Source of the DNA: JAJFFW01 sp038534195
Lineage (GTDB): Bacteria; Pseudomonadota; Alphaproteobacteria; Caulobacterales; Parvularculaceae
Assembly: GCA_038534195.1 (NCBI GenBank)
Contig: JBCAXE010000006.1
Span: 1 to 64,000 of the forward strand
Length of the DNA stretch: 64,000 bases
Direction: 5' to 3'
Of the stretch, positions 18,308 to 27,206 are shown in pieces (within the stretch, counting starts at the first letter, position 1; each line of letters starts with the position of its first letter). The position numbers were made by a program, and so were the translations under genes. Below the pieces are notes generated by a model. The model searched no databases and was not told the DNA's origin. It was given only the letters and a program-made list of their open reading frames with translations.

Positions 18308-19247
18308 AACTTGGCGCCTTTAGGGTCAACGCGATCGGGATGCTAATTATCACGAGCGCCAATATGGCGGCAACGCGGTTAACGACTGATGAAAGGAAAC
18401 CAAGAGCGGGATCAACGCCAACGAGCGGTGAAAGTGTTGCGGTGATAAGTTCACGAACGCCAAGGCCGGCTGGAGCCAACGTGACGACTGCCCCGATAAA
18501 TGTCGAGATAAGAAATAATGACGCCTGATCCAATGAGATCGGTGCTCCAATAGCCGTAAACGCAAGCGCCACGCGCGCTGCTTCAAGCGTCATCCCAAGA
18601 ATCCGGTTTCCAACAAGTTTTAAAATCGCTGTCCATTGCGATCGGAAACTACCGATCGTTATGAATGCTGTGGAAAAGAGGCAGATTGCGGCCGTCGCTG
18701 AAGCAAGCATTGGAGCGATGCCTCGGAATTCTAAGGCCCATAAGGCTCCTGCAATGAATACAAAGCCGCCCCATATCATTGCGCTTGCGGCGTTAAGCCT
18801 GACAGCGTCGCTTGTTGCGATTTTGAAGTTGCGCATCGCTGCAATCCTTGAAACGGCGCCTCCAGGAATAGGTAAGAGGTTTGAGGCTGTCGCAACTATG
18901 GATATTTCAATTGACTGCCGCCACGTACTTTTTTTGCCTGCAATTTGAACGAGATACTTAAACTCGCCCGCACTGACCAATGGTTGCAAGACCAGACAAA
19001 GAAAGAAAAGTAGCGCAAATGGCTGAAGGCTAATCCGATCGACAAGGTCTGGCACCTGTCGGAGGCATAGGAATAGGCCGCCAATAAAAATTGTTAAGGC
19101 GAGCGCCAGGACGACCCGCCGGATCATGACGCTATTTTCTTGTGTGTACTGAGAAAAAGCTTCTGCTGGTATTACAAATTGGCGCAGTAATTTTTTATAT
19201 ATTGTACTTTTCATAATCTCTTGAGCCGCGGGAGGGCGCCGACTCAT
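18291..19247 (-). CDS. UPF0104 / LPG-synthase transmembrane-like protein
   Basis: 318 residues with about eight membrane segments and no soluble LPG-synthase domain. The signature pieces GGAVSRIAAMRN and LAPAGLGVRELITATL match the Pfam lysylphosphatidylglycerol-synthase TM region (AglD/UPF0104 type). Stand-alone members often sit in glycolipid loci and are suspected of lipid or lipid-linked sugar handling; that role is inference. ATG 19247 has AAGGG nearby; ATG 19214 is an alternative. First gene of the minus-strand glycan unit, divergent from a GT4 gene across 130 bp that contain an inverted repeat. Confidence 0.72.
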   Translation of the reverse strand: MSRRPPAAQEIMKSTIYKKLLRQFVIPAEAFSQYTQENSVMIRRVVLALALTIFIGGLFLCLRQVPDLVDRISLQPFALLFFLCLVLQPLVSAGEFKYLVQIAGKKSTWRQSIEISIVATASNLLPIPGGAVSRIAAMRNFKIATSDAVRLNAASAMIWGGFVFIAGALWALEFRGIAPMLASATAAICLFSTAFITIGSFRSQWTAILKLVGNRILGMTLEAARVALAFTAIGAPISLDQASLFLISTFIGAVVTLAPAGLGVRELITATLSPLVGVDPALGFLSSVVNRVAAILALVIISIPIALTLKAPSYGYSK

Positions 19248-19299
19248 AGAGGCTTACCCTTCATTCCTATGATTTTGTATTTCTTTGTTCAATAAAATC

Positions 19300-19321
19300 T
19301 TAAGCAGTCAAATTTGCTTAA
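19300..19321. promoter_or_regulatory. Inverted repeat TTAAGCA-N8-TGCTTAA in a divergent promoter region
   Basis: Perfect 7-bp arms with an 8-bp spacer lie midway between the two divergent halves of the glycan cluster, in A/T-rich DNA. One dimeric regulator could control both directions from here. No regulator gene is adjacent. Confidence 0.4.
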
Positions 19322-19377
19322 TTCCGCGTAAACGAGTTAACGCTAAGTTGCAGAAACTCACGGTTTCAGCGGATTGA

Positions 19378-20571
19378 GTGCGGCGCGATATGGCTTCAAA
19401 TCAGCATTTGGATGTACTGGTATGGGGGCTGGCTGATTTCGGAAAACCACGCACGCGGATCCTGTTGTCCGGGCTTTCGCAACAACCAAATATCGAGATT
19501 AGGTATTTGGTTCGCGATATCTGGGCTGGCGTCGAAGACAAAAGCCAGATCAAAGGGCTGAGAAGAAAATTCAATATTCTCTGGGCCGTGCTCTCAGCAT
19601 ACCCGATCTTGCTGATGCAGTTTTTTCGCAGCCCGCGACCAGATGTCGTTCTTATTCCTTACATGGGCGTATTCGATATTTTGGTGCTAAAGGCCGCCGC
19701 GGCGATTAGAGGAACGCCCATTGTCTGGGACGCATTTTTATCTCTGTTTGATACTATCGTTGATGATCGCAAAATGGTTCGCGAAGAAAGTCTCACAGCC
19801 GCGGCTATCAGATTGCTTGAAGGAGCCGCTTGCCGGTGCGCTGACACAATTTTGCTCGACACAAAGGCGCATGCAGAATATTTCGAAGAGAGTTACCCCG
19901 CATGCAAAGGAAAGACCCGCGCCATCCTTGTCGGCGCTGAAACCCTATTCTTTGAGCGAGCTTGGACTACGAGGTCACCCACTGAAGAACAGGCATTCTC
20001 CGTGTTATTTTACGGTCAATGTATTCCCTTGCATGGTATCAGGTGGATACTGGATGCGATCAACATGTGTGAGGATCCAACAATTCGCTGGGAGTTGATC
20101 GGTGATGGGCAGGACGTCGATTTGATTCAATCCCACATCAAGAAGTTTCCAAACTCTGGCATGACTTGGACACGTTGGGTCGATTATGAAAATTTGCCTG
20201 CCCGTATCGCGTCAGCAGACTTATGTCTTGGGATTTTTGGCGACAGCGCCAAGGCTGCGCGTGTCATCCCAAACAAAATTTTTCAATACGCTGCGATGGG
20301 AATGCCATTCGTGACGCGTTGTTCGCCTGCAATTAGTGAGCTCTTCGATGGGGCGGCGCCCGGCGTATTTCTTGTGGAGCCCGCATCCCCGAGTGCAATT
20401 CTCGCCGCAGTTGAGGAGGCCAAAGAAGCGCAAATGCGTGATCAAAAATTTCACCGTGGGATAGAAAAAAAAATCTGTCCGAATGGTGTTGGCGCTTCGC
20501 TAAACAACATTCTGCGCGCCGCCGCGACATCTGAGCTTTGGAACAGATCGTTAACCACTCGTCGATTATGA
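19378..20571 (+). CDS. GT4-like glycosyltransferase
   Basis: 397 residues of GT-B fold. The N-terminal half has DVLVWGLADFGKPRTRILLSGL and a hydrophobic patch (ILWAVLSAYPILLMQFF) that may sit on the membrane. The C-terminal half shows FSVLFYGQCIPLHGIRWILDAI, WELIGDGQD and the donor region CLGIFGDSAKAARVIPNKIFQYAAMGMPFVT, which fits the GT4/GT1 nucleotide-sugar site. GTG 19378 is used here; ATG 19390 is equally possible and neither has a strong ribosome site. Followed 6 bp later by a GT2 gene. Substrate unknown. Confidence 0.78.
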   Translation: MRRDMASNQHLDVLVWGLADFGKPRTRILLSGLSQQPNIEIRYLVRDIWAGVEDKSQIKGLRRKFNILWAVLSAYPILLMQFFRSPRPDVVLIPYMGVFDILVLKAAAAIRGTPIVWDAFLSLFDTIVDDRKMVREESLTAAAIRLLEGAACRCADTILLDTKAHAEYFEESYPACKGKTRAILVGAETLFFERAWTTRSPTEEQAFSVLFYGQCIPLHGIRWILDAINMCEDPTIRWELIGDGQDVDLIQSHIKKFPNSGMTWTRWVDYENLPARIASADLCLGIFGDSAKAARVIPNKIFQYAAMGMPFVTRCSPAISELFDGAAPGVFLVEPASPSAILAAVEEAKEAQMRDQKFHRGIEKKICPNGVGASLNNILRAAATSELWNRSLTTRRL

Positions 20572-20577
20572 GGCACT

Positions 20578-21600
20578 GTGACAAAACTAATTGTGCAGAT
20601 CCCGTGTCTTAACGAGGCGGAGACATTACCCCATACTATTGGGGCCATCCCACGCGAGATCGAGGGGATTTCGCGGGTTGAAATCCTCGTAATTGATGAT
20701 GGCTCTACGGATGAAACCGCCACAGTTGCAATGCGTTGCGGCGCGGATCATGTGATCCGAAATACCGCCAATAAAGGACTGGCCTATAGTTTTCAACGCG
20801 GGCTCGATATATGTCTTACTTACGGCGCGGATATCATCGTCAACACCGATGGTGACAACCAGTATTGTGGTGACGATATCGTCAAAATCGTTGCGCCTAT
20901 TGCTTCTGGCGAAGCCGATATTGTTGTTGGCGATCGGCAAACAAGTGAGATTGCTCATTTCTCACCAATGAAAAAACTTCTTCAAAAGGTGGGAAGCGAC
21001 GTTGTCGGTCGCCTGGCTGGCGCCCCTATCGCCGATGCGGTAAGCGGGTTCAGAGCCTTTTCAAGACAGGCCGCGCTGGGCGTCACCGTTAGGTCTTCCT
21101 TCTCGTATACAACTGAGACGCTTATTCAGGCGGGCAAAAAAAGGATGACGATTAAGTCAGTCCCGATACGGACGAACAGAGTCGATCGTCCATCGCGGCT
21201 ATTCACGTCAATACCGAATTTCCTTGTCCGGACAGGGCGAACTATGGTGCGCGCCTATGCAATGTATGAACCGCTCAAAATTTTCCTATGCGCGGGTGCA
21301 ATACTGATGTTGCTTGGATCGATACCAATCGTCCGTTTCATGATTCATTATGTCCAAGGTGACGGCGCCGGTATGATCCAATCGTTGATATTGGGCGGCG
21401 TATTGTTTCTTATGGGCGCATTGTCAGTGATGTTCGCAATGGTTGCCGACCTTGTGGCGTATAATCGACAATTGCTGGAGTTGACACTGGAACGCGTCCG
21501 CAAAATTGAGACGGAGATGGATCGGCGACCGCAAAAAAAGAAGTTTCCTTTCGAGAAGGTTCGCAAGGAATTGGAAGCTTATTCATCCAAATCCGCGTAA
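20578..21600 (+). CDS. GT2-family polyprenyl-phosphate glycosyltransferase (DPM1/GtrB-like)
   Basis: 340 residues. GT-A fold with VQIPCLNEAETLPHTI, EILVIDDGSTDET and the metal-binding NTDGDNQY, then SGFRAFSRQAA; two membrane helices lie near 235-255 and 262-285, followed by a basic tail. This is the layout of enzymes that make polyprenyl-phosphate-linked mannose or glucose on the inner membrane face. The GT-C protein encoded divergently would be a natural user of such a donor. GTG 20578 follows TGAGG, which overlaps the preceding stop. Confidence 0.85.
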   Translation: MTKLIVQIPCLNEAETLPHTIGAIPREIEGISRVEILVIDDGSTDETATVAMRCGADHVIRNTANKGLAYSFQRGLDICLTYGADIIVNTDGDNQYCGDDIVKIVAPIASGEADIVVGDRQTSEIAHFSPMKKLLQKVGSDVVGRLAGAPIADAVSGFRAFSRQAALGVTVRSSFSYTTETLIQAGKKRMTIKSVPIRTNRVDRPSRLFTSIPNFLVRTGRTMVRAYAMYEPLKIFLCAGAILMLLGSIPIVRFMIHYVQGDGAGMIQSLILGGVLFLMGALSVMFAMVADLVAYNRQLLELTLERVRKIETEMDRRPQKKKFPFEKVRKELEAYSSKSA

Positions 21601-21609
21601 TATCGACGA

Positions 21610-22536
21610 TTACCCCCAAGGGCCGCGGCGGCGGCTTTCGAACGGCGAGGGGCCGGTGTCGCTGATTGTCGTCGTGCTTGCGCGGCTGTCGGTCTGGCCG
21701 GTCATATCGAGGAGCCGGTCGATGCGGTTTTGCGTGTCAGGGTGCGTTGAAAACAGTTGATCACGCCCGCCGCCGGCAAGCGGATTTATAATCATGAGCT
21801 GTCCAGTCTCCGGGTGTCGCTCTGCTGTCTCATTGGGAATTCGCGCCGCGCCGTTTGAAATTTTCGCCAGCGCGGACGCCAGCCAATCCGGGCGGCCGCA
21901 GATTTCTGCGCCGACGCGATCTGCTTCATATTCGCGGCCTCGGCTAATCGCCATCTGTACGAGACCCGCCGCCATCGGCGCCAGGATCATGATCGCCAGC
22001 GCGCCAATGATACCGCCATTGTTGCGGTTGCCGCCGAAAAACATGGCGAAGTTTGCGAGCATGGTGATCGCGCCCGCGATCGTCGCTGTGATGGTCATGG
22101 TGAGGGTGTCGCGGTTTTTGACGTGAGCGAGTTCGTGCGCCATAACGCCCGCGATTTCGCCTTCATTCAACATTCGCAACAATCCGGTCGTCGCCGCGAC
22201 AGCCGCATTCTCCGGATTGCGCCCCGTGGCGAAGGCGTTCGGTTGATCGGAATTAATCACATAAATTTTCGGCTGCGGCATGTTGGCGTTGCGCGCAAGC
22301 TCGCGCGTCATTTGAGCGTATCGCCGCACGGCGCCTGAGCCATGGTTTTCATCGACTTCTTCTGCGTCATACATGCGCAGGACGATTTTATCGGCGTTCC
22401 AGTAAGCGAAGACATTCGTTCCGATAGCGAAAACAAGTGCGATTATCATGCCGGTTGCGCCGCCGAGCATGAGCCCCACTCCCATAAAAACGGCGGTCAG
22501 TACGGCCAGCAATATACCGGTGCGCATCATGTTCAT
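21610..22536 (-). CDS. htpX: Membrane zinc metalloprotease HtpX
   Basis: 308 residues, family M48. Two N-terminal membrane helices (ILLAVLTAVFMGVGLMLGG; IIALVFAIGTNVFAYW), the zinc motif HELAH in VMAHELAHVKNRD, two further hydrophobic segments, and the third ligand Glu in REYEADRVGAE. HtpX degrades damaged inner-membrane proteins together with FtsH. The C-terminal tail after the STHPDTQNRIDRL segment is longer than in E. coli and polar. ATG 22536 follows AAGGAGA with 9-nt spacing. Converges on the GT2 gene with a 9-bp gap. Confidence 0.95.
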   Translation of the reverse strand: MNMMRTGILLAVLTAVFMGVGLMLGGATGMIIALVFAIGTNVFAYWNADKIVLRMYDAEEVDENHGSGAVRRYAQMTRELARNANMPQPKIYVINSDQPNAFATGRNPENAAVAATTGLLRMLNEGEIAGVMAHELAHVKNRDTLTMTITATIAGAITMLANFAMFFGGNRNNGGIIGALAIMILAPMAAGLVQMAISRGREYEADRVGAEICGRPDWLASALAKISNGAARIPNETAERHPETGQLMIINPLAGGGRDQLFSTHPDTQNRIDRLLDMTGQTDSRASTTTISDTGPSPFESRRRGPWG

Positions 22537-22602
22537 TATCGGGCTTCTCCTTCAATCCTTGTTTGAAAGGCTTATATGAGGAGCGTTAAACAAGGCTTCA
22601 AT

Positions 22603-22785
22603 ATGAGCGACGACAGCAAGAAGACGTTACCCCCAGCGGCCGTTCGCGCCCTGAAAGAGGCGGAGGAGCGCCGCGCGGCGGAAAAAGCGCGGGAAAAACG
22701 TTCAGCTGAAAAGGGCGGCCCGGCCGGACCGGAACCGACCCGCTACGGCGACTGGGAGCGGAAGGGCAGAGCGGTCGATTTTTAG
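22603..22785 (+). CDS. DUF1674 protein, succinate dehydrogenase assembly factor 4-like
   Basis: 60 residues. The charged, Ala-rich helix (VRALKEAEERRAAEKARE) followed by GGPAGPEPTRYGDWERKGRAVDF is the diagnostic end of the DUF1674/SdhAF4 family, which binds flavinylated SdhA and protects it during complex II assembly. The function is carried over from that family. ATG 22603 matches the family start; an upstream in-frame ATG at 22576 would add nine atypical residues. No sdh genes are nearby. Divergent from htpX. Confidence 0.85.
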   Translation: MSDDSKKTLPPAAVRALKEAEERRAAEKAREKRSAEKGGPAGPEPTRYGDWERKGRAVDF

Positions 22786-22834
22786 CCTCCCAGTGTAACA
22801 ATTTTAAAGACACTACCGAATTCAACTGCTACTA

Positions 22835-23263
22835 TTGCGTGTGTTCTCGATTCACGGCACTCTTCTGGCGGTCCTTCTCTCATCCAGCGTATCTCCCACG
22901 TTGGACGGACCTGTGCTGGCGCGCATCGAGCGAATCGTGGACGGCGATACAGTGCGCGTCAGCGCCCAAGTCTGGATTGATCAGGCGGTTTCAGTATCCG
23001 TGCGCATCGCCGACGTGGATGCGCCCGAGCTCTACCGACCGAAATGTGAAGCGGAAAAATCGCGCGCCTATGCGGCCCGCGCATTTGTCAGCGACTTTCT
23101 GGGCGATGGTCCAGTGACATTGCGCGACATCCGTCGCGGCAAGTATGCAGGACGCGTTGTCGCGCGTATCGAAAATGAGGAAGGGCGTGATCTTGGCGCG
23201 GCGCTGGCGGCCGCCGACCATGCGATCTACGGCGAGCGCGGTCAGTGGTGCGGTCAAGAGTGA
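22835..23263 (+). CDS. Staphylococcal-nuclease-like (thermonuclease) protein
   Basis: 142 residues. SNase core: IERIVDGDTVRV, the Arg and Asp/Glu pair in VRIADVDAPEL, and KYAGRVVARI containing the second active-site Arg; the final IYGERGQWC is typical of short bacterial members. The hydrophobic N-terminus (GTLLAVLLSSSVS) suggests export. Two Cys (RPKCEAEK, QWCGQE) could pair. Start is TTG 22835 or GTG 22841; neither has a good ribosome site, so the true start is uncertain. Likely a secreted or periplasmic nuclease. Confidence 0.8.
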   Translation: MRVFSIHGTLLAVLLSSSVSPTLDGPVLARIERIVDGDTVRVSAQVWIDQAVSVSVRIADVDAPELYRPKCEAEKSRAYAARAFVSDFLGDGPVTLRDIRRGKYAGRVVARIENEEGRDLGAALAAADHAIYGERGQWCGQE

Positions 23264-23281
23264 CCCAAACCGGGCCGCTCG

Positions 23282-25078
23282 CTATTGATCAGTATGCGTT
23301 ACGGAGAGCCCAAGAACATCCGGCAATGTCTGGGGCGCCGATGACGCAATCTTCTGAATTTCAGTGAGCGATACGGGCGCATCCGGGCGCATCTCGACCC
23401 TCAATGAGCCGCCTGTCCCGACGAATGCGGTCAGCGCGTCGACATATCCCGGAATACGAGGGTTAAACTGCGCAGCTTGCGTCGCTGCAAGGCGGATCAT
23501 TGCGGGCGCGGATTGTCGAAGATCAGCGCCCGATGCGTCCGGACTGATTTGTGTCGCGGCATAAGCAAAAGCCCGGTCGAGCAATTGCTCATCGGAAACG
23601 GAAACATTCATCTGCTTAAGGAAAATCGCTTTAGCGATCTCATCGCCGGAAGCGCCGTCGCTTACGAGCTTATTCCAATCCGCGAGCGAGGGACCTTCCG
23701 CTTCAAGTCCGCTGGTTGTTTCCATGAGCGCATCAAGGCTTAGGCTCGCGCCGGTATTGAGTGCGCCGGTCCCGCCATCCCAATTCCATCTCGTGACGCT
23801 ATCGCCGCGTATGGTCTCCAAGCCGAGGCGGGTGATCGCATCGCGTATTTGCAGGATTTCCTGGCTGCCGGTGTCGGCGTTGCCGCCAAATCCGAAATCA
23901 TCGACGCTCATATCGATTGCGTCCAACAATGAGAGCGTTATTCCGGTGTCAGTTTGCACGTAGTTGGAAGGGATGAGCCAATAGAAGTCGAATGCTTCAA
24001 TCTCGGAGCGGGCGACGGAATAGAGTTCCGCGCCATTCCAGGACTCGCGACTCCCAATAATCGAAATTTCGCCAAAGTCTAAAATGTTCGTCTCAGTGAT
24101 CGGCGGCGCCTGCCATTTCGCGAGCCAGGAAAGCGCGCCCGCCACATCTGCATTCGTGATCTCGATGCTATCGATTTCGCGGTCTGTGGTGAGTGCGCCC
24201 GCATTTTGCGCAATAAATGCAACCGGATTGCTAAGCGCATTGTTTACCTCAGCTCGCATCCACGGCTGCAGGATTTTTTCTTCCGGATTCTGCGACAGGC
24301 TTTCTTCAATGCGCTCGGCGACATTGGTCAGTACGCCCTCGGTCAGCGTTCTGGTTGATACCTTTACGCCGTCGATGCGTTCATAGGCCGTCCGTCCACG
24401 ATTATATCCGCGGCTAAACACTTGGTCGGCGTAGAAAACAACCGCGCTGCCTTGGCTTTCGTTCATGCGTAGATTGAGATTTGCGAAGGCGGCGCCGTCC
24501 AGAGCGTAGGCGTTAGCGACCGCAGCGAGGGTGCGGACCAACGAAATGGCTGGCGCGGTTTCACTATCAACATCTTGCAGAGGCGCGAGTATAAAACTTT
24601 GCGCATCAAGTCCGTCCAGCACGAACTTATCAATCGTGAGAGAAAGGCTTTGTGCGCCATTCTCCCATTGCAGGCCTTCCGAGCGCACGCCTTCAAACGC
24701 GACGCGATCAATAATTGCGGTCATTGAGTCCGGCGCTGCTCCGGACATAACGCGCGCCAGCGCATCGGCGTCGGCGTCCCACATTTGGGCGCGATCAATA
24801 TGCAAGCGATATTCGGGGACGCCGCGTAAGGACAGGACCAGATCGCTAACCTCCATGGCGCCCGACGCCGGATTAAATGTCGCATCGGCGTAGGAGGTTT
24901 CAACCCACTGCGGCATGGCGTCAAAAAACGCCGTGACGTCAAATGGTTCGCTTGCAGGGTTGGCGTAGGTCTGCGCAAGTAGCGCGTCAGCCGTGATAAC
25001 GGGCGCTCGGGGCGCGCTGGCGCAGCCATAAAGCGATAGCGCTGCGGCGCCAGCGGTCAGAAAGGCGTGAAATTTCAT
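23282..25078 (-). CDS. Large putative lipoprotein of unknown function
   Basis: 598 residues; family not recognised. Signal peptide with lipobox LYGC (LSLYGCASAP). The rest is acidic and alternates amphipathic helices with strands. Several stretches have the form of repeated 'effect on a scalar' blocks (MEVSDLVLSLRGVPEYRLHID; LSLTIDKFVLDGLDAQSF; SLLDAIDMSVDDFGFGG), which look like weak internal repeats of a beta-rich unit, as in AsmA- or DUF945-like proteins. That comparison is tentative. It lies 116 bp downstream of another envelope protein on the same strand and converges on the SNase gene with an 18-bp gap. Confidence 0.6.
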   Translation of the reverse strand: MKFHAFLTAGAAALSLYGCASAPRAPVITADALLAQTYANPASEPFDVTAFFDAMPQWVETSYADATFNPASGAMEVSDLVLSLRGVPEYRLHIDRAQMWDADADALARVMSGAAPDSMTAIIDRVAFEGVRSEGLQWENGAQSLSLTIDKFVLDGLDAQSFILAPLQDVDSETAPAISLVRTLAAVANAYALDGAAFANLNLRMNESQGSAVVFYADQVFSRGYNRGRTAYERIDGVKVSTRTLTEGVLTNVAERIEESLSQNPEEKILQPWMRAEVNNALSNPVAFIAQNAGALTTDREIDSIEITNADVAGALSWLAKWQAPPITETNILDFGEISIIGSRESWNGAELYSVARSEIEAFDFYWLIPSNYVQTDTGITLSLLDAIDMSVDDFGFGGNADTGSQEILQIRDAITRLGLETIRGDSVTRWNWDGGTGALNTGASLSLDALMETTSGLEAEGPSLADWNKLVSDGASGDEIAKAIFLKQMNVSVSDEQLLDRAFAYAATQISPDASGADLRQSAPAMIRLAATQAAQFNPRIPGYVDALTAFVGTGGSLRVEMRPDAPVSLTEIQKIASSAPQTLPDVLGLSVTHTDQ

Positions 25079-25194
25079 GACAGATCCCCAAGTCGATGTT
25101 TCCCAAGGTAAATGTCACAGAATTGCGCCCGTCGCTCAAGTTTACTGCGCGAGATTTTCGGTGAACCGTTCTAATTGTGATAAATGCAATGCGG

Positions 25195-26520
25195 CTATCG
25201 GTAAAATGTCGTTTCGCCGCCCGTGAAGGCCCAGGGTTCGGCGAGATCGATGCAAGACAACACATCGCTCCGCGCCTCTAGTTTCATCACCGCGGCGCCG
25301 GAGTCATCCTTGCCGGTTTGCAGGAGGATGACGCCCATAATCCGTGGCCCAACGAAGTTGGCTCGCAGTCTGTTGTAGCAATAGACGGAATTTTCTTCTA
25401 CTTCAGCAAACGGAGCGTTTATCCGGCCATCTCCTTTCTGGAAGGTCAAGAAGTCTTTTGCCGCTGCATTGCGCTGTTCTTCAAGCATCGGCGCAAGGGC
25501 GACAAACTCCGGCGTCAGCGACTTGATGCGCCCGTGAAGTGCAAAAATGAGCCGTTCCTGATCGATCGTGTCGGGCGCAAGCGCAATGGCGCTGACCTTT
25601 GTTGTGGCTGCGTTATGGGAGGCGTCCGTAAACCACGCGCCTTGCGCCGTTCCCGGCACATCGGCAAGCGCCGTTCGGCAGGGGCCTTCGCCTTGCGCGC
25701 GACGCAGGCCGTAACTGTCGCCGAGTTTCGCCGTCCAAGTTTCTCGCAAATCAGGCTTTAGATAGTTTAGCGGACACTGCGCTTTGGTGGCGTCGGTCGT
25801 GATCGCTTCAAGAAGCGCAGGCGGAGCGTCGAAGACGGCGGCGCGCGCATACGGATTAATGCTGTATCGCTCCGGTCTCGCCAAACTTGAGGATTTGACC
25901 CGTGTGTCGTGTAGTCCGACGTCAAAGCCGTCGGCGATCCCGATGACGTCGCCCGCTTTAACCCTTATCCGCGTTTCTATGGCCAGATGATCAGGCCCGC
26001 CAAGTTCGGTGAATGCGCGCAGGCCCCCAGCCTCTTTGAGAAGGTCCGGGTCAAGCTTATCGAGCCGATCAAAATAAAAACCCACTGCGTCGCATACGGA
26101 AAAATGAACCGACCAGGTCTCTTGCACGCCTCCATCTGATTTTGAAAGCTTGCGCTCTATCGCCGTGATATCGGCGCGAGAGGGCGCCAGCGCTTGCGTT
26201 GCGCGCCTTTGAAAAACGCTCTCGCCTTTACGGGTGTTGATGCGGATGTAAGGCGCCGGCAGCGGTTCGCCCGGCGCAGTGACGGCGCCAAGCGGTGAAA
26301 CGCTCAAGATATCGTCGATGGGTGCAAACGCCGACGTTAACGGCGCGTCGTTGACGGGGCAGGGCTCGCCCGCGAGCTGTTTGGGCTCGGGCGCAAGCGT
26401 CGCCATGCGGTCAATAACGCTTTCGCCCGCATCAGGGCGCATGATGATGACGCCCATCAGGGCGCACGCCGTTATTACCGCCAATAGTCGGGTGAAGTAC
26501 CCGGAACCGCCCATCTTCAA
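25195..26520 (-). CDS. Membrane-anchored envelope protein with possible degenerate M23-like fold
   Basis: 441 residues with an N-terminal membrane anchor (RLLAVITACALMGVIIM). The centre (TWSVHFSVCDAVGFYFDRL, then VKAGDVIGIADGFDVGLHDTR) follows the strand order of a lysostaphin/M23 domain, but the zinc ligands are missing, so catalysis is unlikely. The later part has CPLNYLKPDL and LADVPGTAQGAWF. Six Cys suggest disulfides. I infer a catalytically dead M23-like scaffold; a structure prediction would settle it. It diverges from the TetR gene, whose operator lies in the shared 95-bp gap and might also control this gene. Confidence 0.55.
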   Translation of the reverse strand: MKMGGSGYFTRLLAVITACALMGVIIMRPDAGESVIDRMATLAPEPKQLAGEPCPVNDAPLTSAFAPIDDILSVSPLGAVTAPGEPLPAPYIRINTRKGESVFQRRATQALAPSRADITAIERKLSKSDGGVQETWSVHFSVCDAVGFYFDRLDKLDPDLLKEAGGLRAFTELGGPDHLAIETRIRVKAGDVIGIADGFDVGLHDTRVKSSSLARPERYSINPYARAAVFDAPPALLEAITTDATKAQCPLNYLKPDLRETWTAKLGDSYGLRRAQGEGPCRTALADVPGTAQGAWFTDASHNAATTKVSAIALAPDTIDQERLIFALHGRIKSLTPEFVALAPMLEEQRNAAAKDFLTFQKGDGRINAPFAEVEENSVYCYNRLRANFVGPRIMGVILLQTGKDDSGAAVMKLEARSDVLSCIDLAEPWAFTGGETTFYR

Positions 26521-26584
26521 CCGCGCCCTCTATTTCCACGTCGAAAGTCGCCGCGGCTCTGGCGCAAGTCAAGCCGCGCCCTTG

Positions 26585-26606
26585 TAAGAGAACGATCATT
26601 CTGTTA
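26585..26606. promoter_or_regulatory. Palindromic operator, probably for the adjacent TetR regulator
   Basis: The core AGAACGATCATTCT (26589-26602) is a near-perfect palindrome centred on GATC. Extended to 22 bp, nine of eleven base pairs match. It falls in the spacer between TTGTAA (26582-26587) and an A-rich -10-like stretch, 10 bp before the TetR ATG. This is the usual place for an autoregulatory TetR site. Confidence 0.6.
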
Positions 26607-26615
26607 AAAAATCCT

Positions 26616-27206
26616 ATGCCGCGTCATAAGTCCCACACCGATGAGCAAATCGTCGATCGCGCGCTCAACCATTTTTGGATGTTCGGCTACGCCGCGACGT
26701 CAATGGACGCCCTGGTTTCGTCCACAAACGTCAGCCGCCAGGGAATCTACAGCGCGTTTGGCGGGAAGCACGCTTTATTTCTCGCCTGCCTCGCGGCCTA
26801 TCAACGCAAGATTGTGACGCACGCATTCGCGCAGGTCGAAGCGCCCGCGGCCGCCCTAAAAGACATCGCCGCCTACTTTCACCAACAGATCGATCTCGCC
26901 GAAAATACAGGCTTGCCAGGATTAGGGTGTTTCATTGCGAACACGCTCACGGAGCGCGCACCGCACGATGCGGCTGCGATGGCCGTCGTTCGCGCGCACC
27001 ATAAAAGACTGCGCAACGGATTCGCCAATGCGCTTTCGAACGCCGCGACGAAAAAAATCAGCGCGGCGACAATCGATGAACTCTCTGGATTTCTTCTGAT
27101 GTCCGCGACCGGCCTGTGGTCGCTCTCGCGCAGCGTTGATAACGCTGGCGAGCTACGCTCTTACGCAAACACCGCACTCTCGCTTGTCGAACAAAGGATA
27201 GGGTAA
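26616..27206 (+). CDS. TetR-family transcriptional regulator
   Basis: 196 residues. N-terminal TetR helix-turn-helix: IVDRALNHFWMFGYAATSMDALV then VSRQGIYSAFGGKHALF. The ligand-binding half begins near residue 60 and contains GLPGLGCFIANTLTERAPHD, typical of the AcuR/NemR-like branch where a Cys can sense electrophiles; that sensing role is inference from one residue. No ribosome site precedes ATG 26616 and the promoter sits close, so the mRNA may be nearly leaderless. The stop overlaps the next start (TAATG), tying it to a membrane protein it probably regulates. Confidence 0.85.
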   Translation: MPRHKSHTDEQIVDRALNHFWMFGYAATSMDALVSSTNVSRQGIYSAFGGKHALFLACLAAYQRKIVTHAFAQVEAPAAALKDIAAYFHQQIDLAENTGLPGLGCFIANTLTERAPHDAAAMAVVRAHHKRLRNGFANALSNAATKKISAATIDELSGFLLMSATGLWSLSRSVDNAGELRSYANTALSLVEQRIG

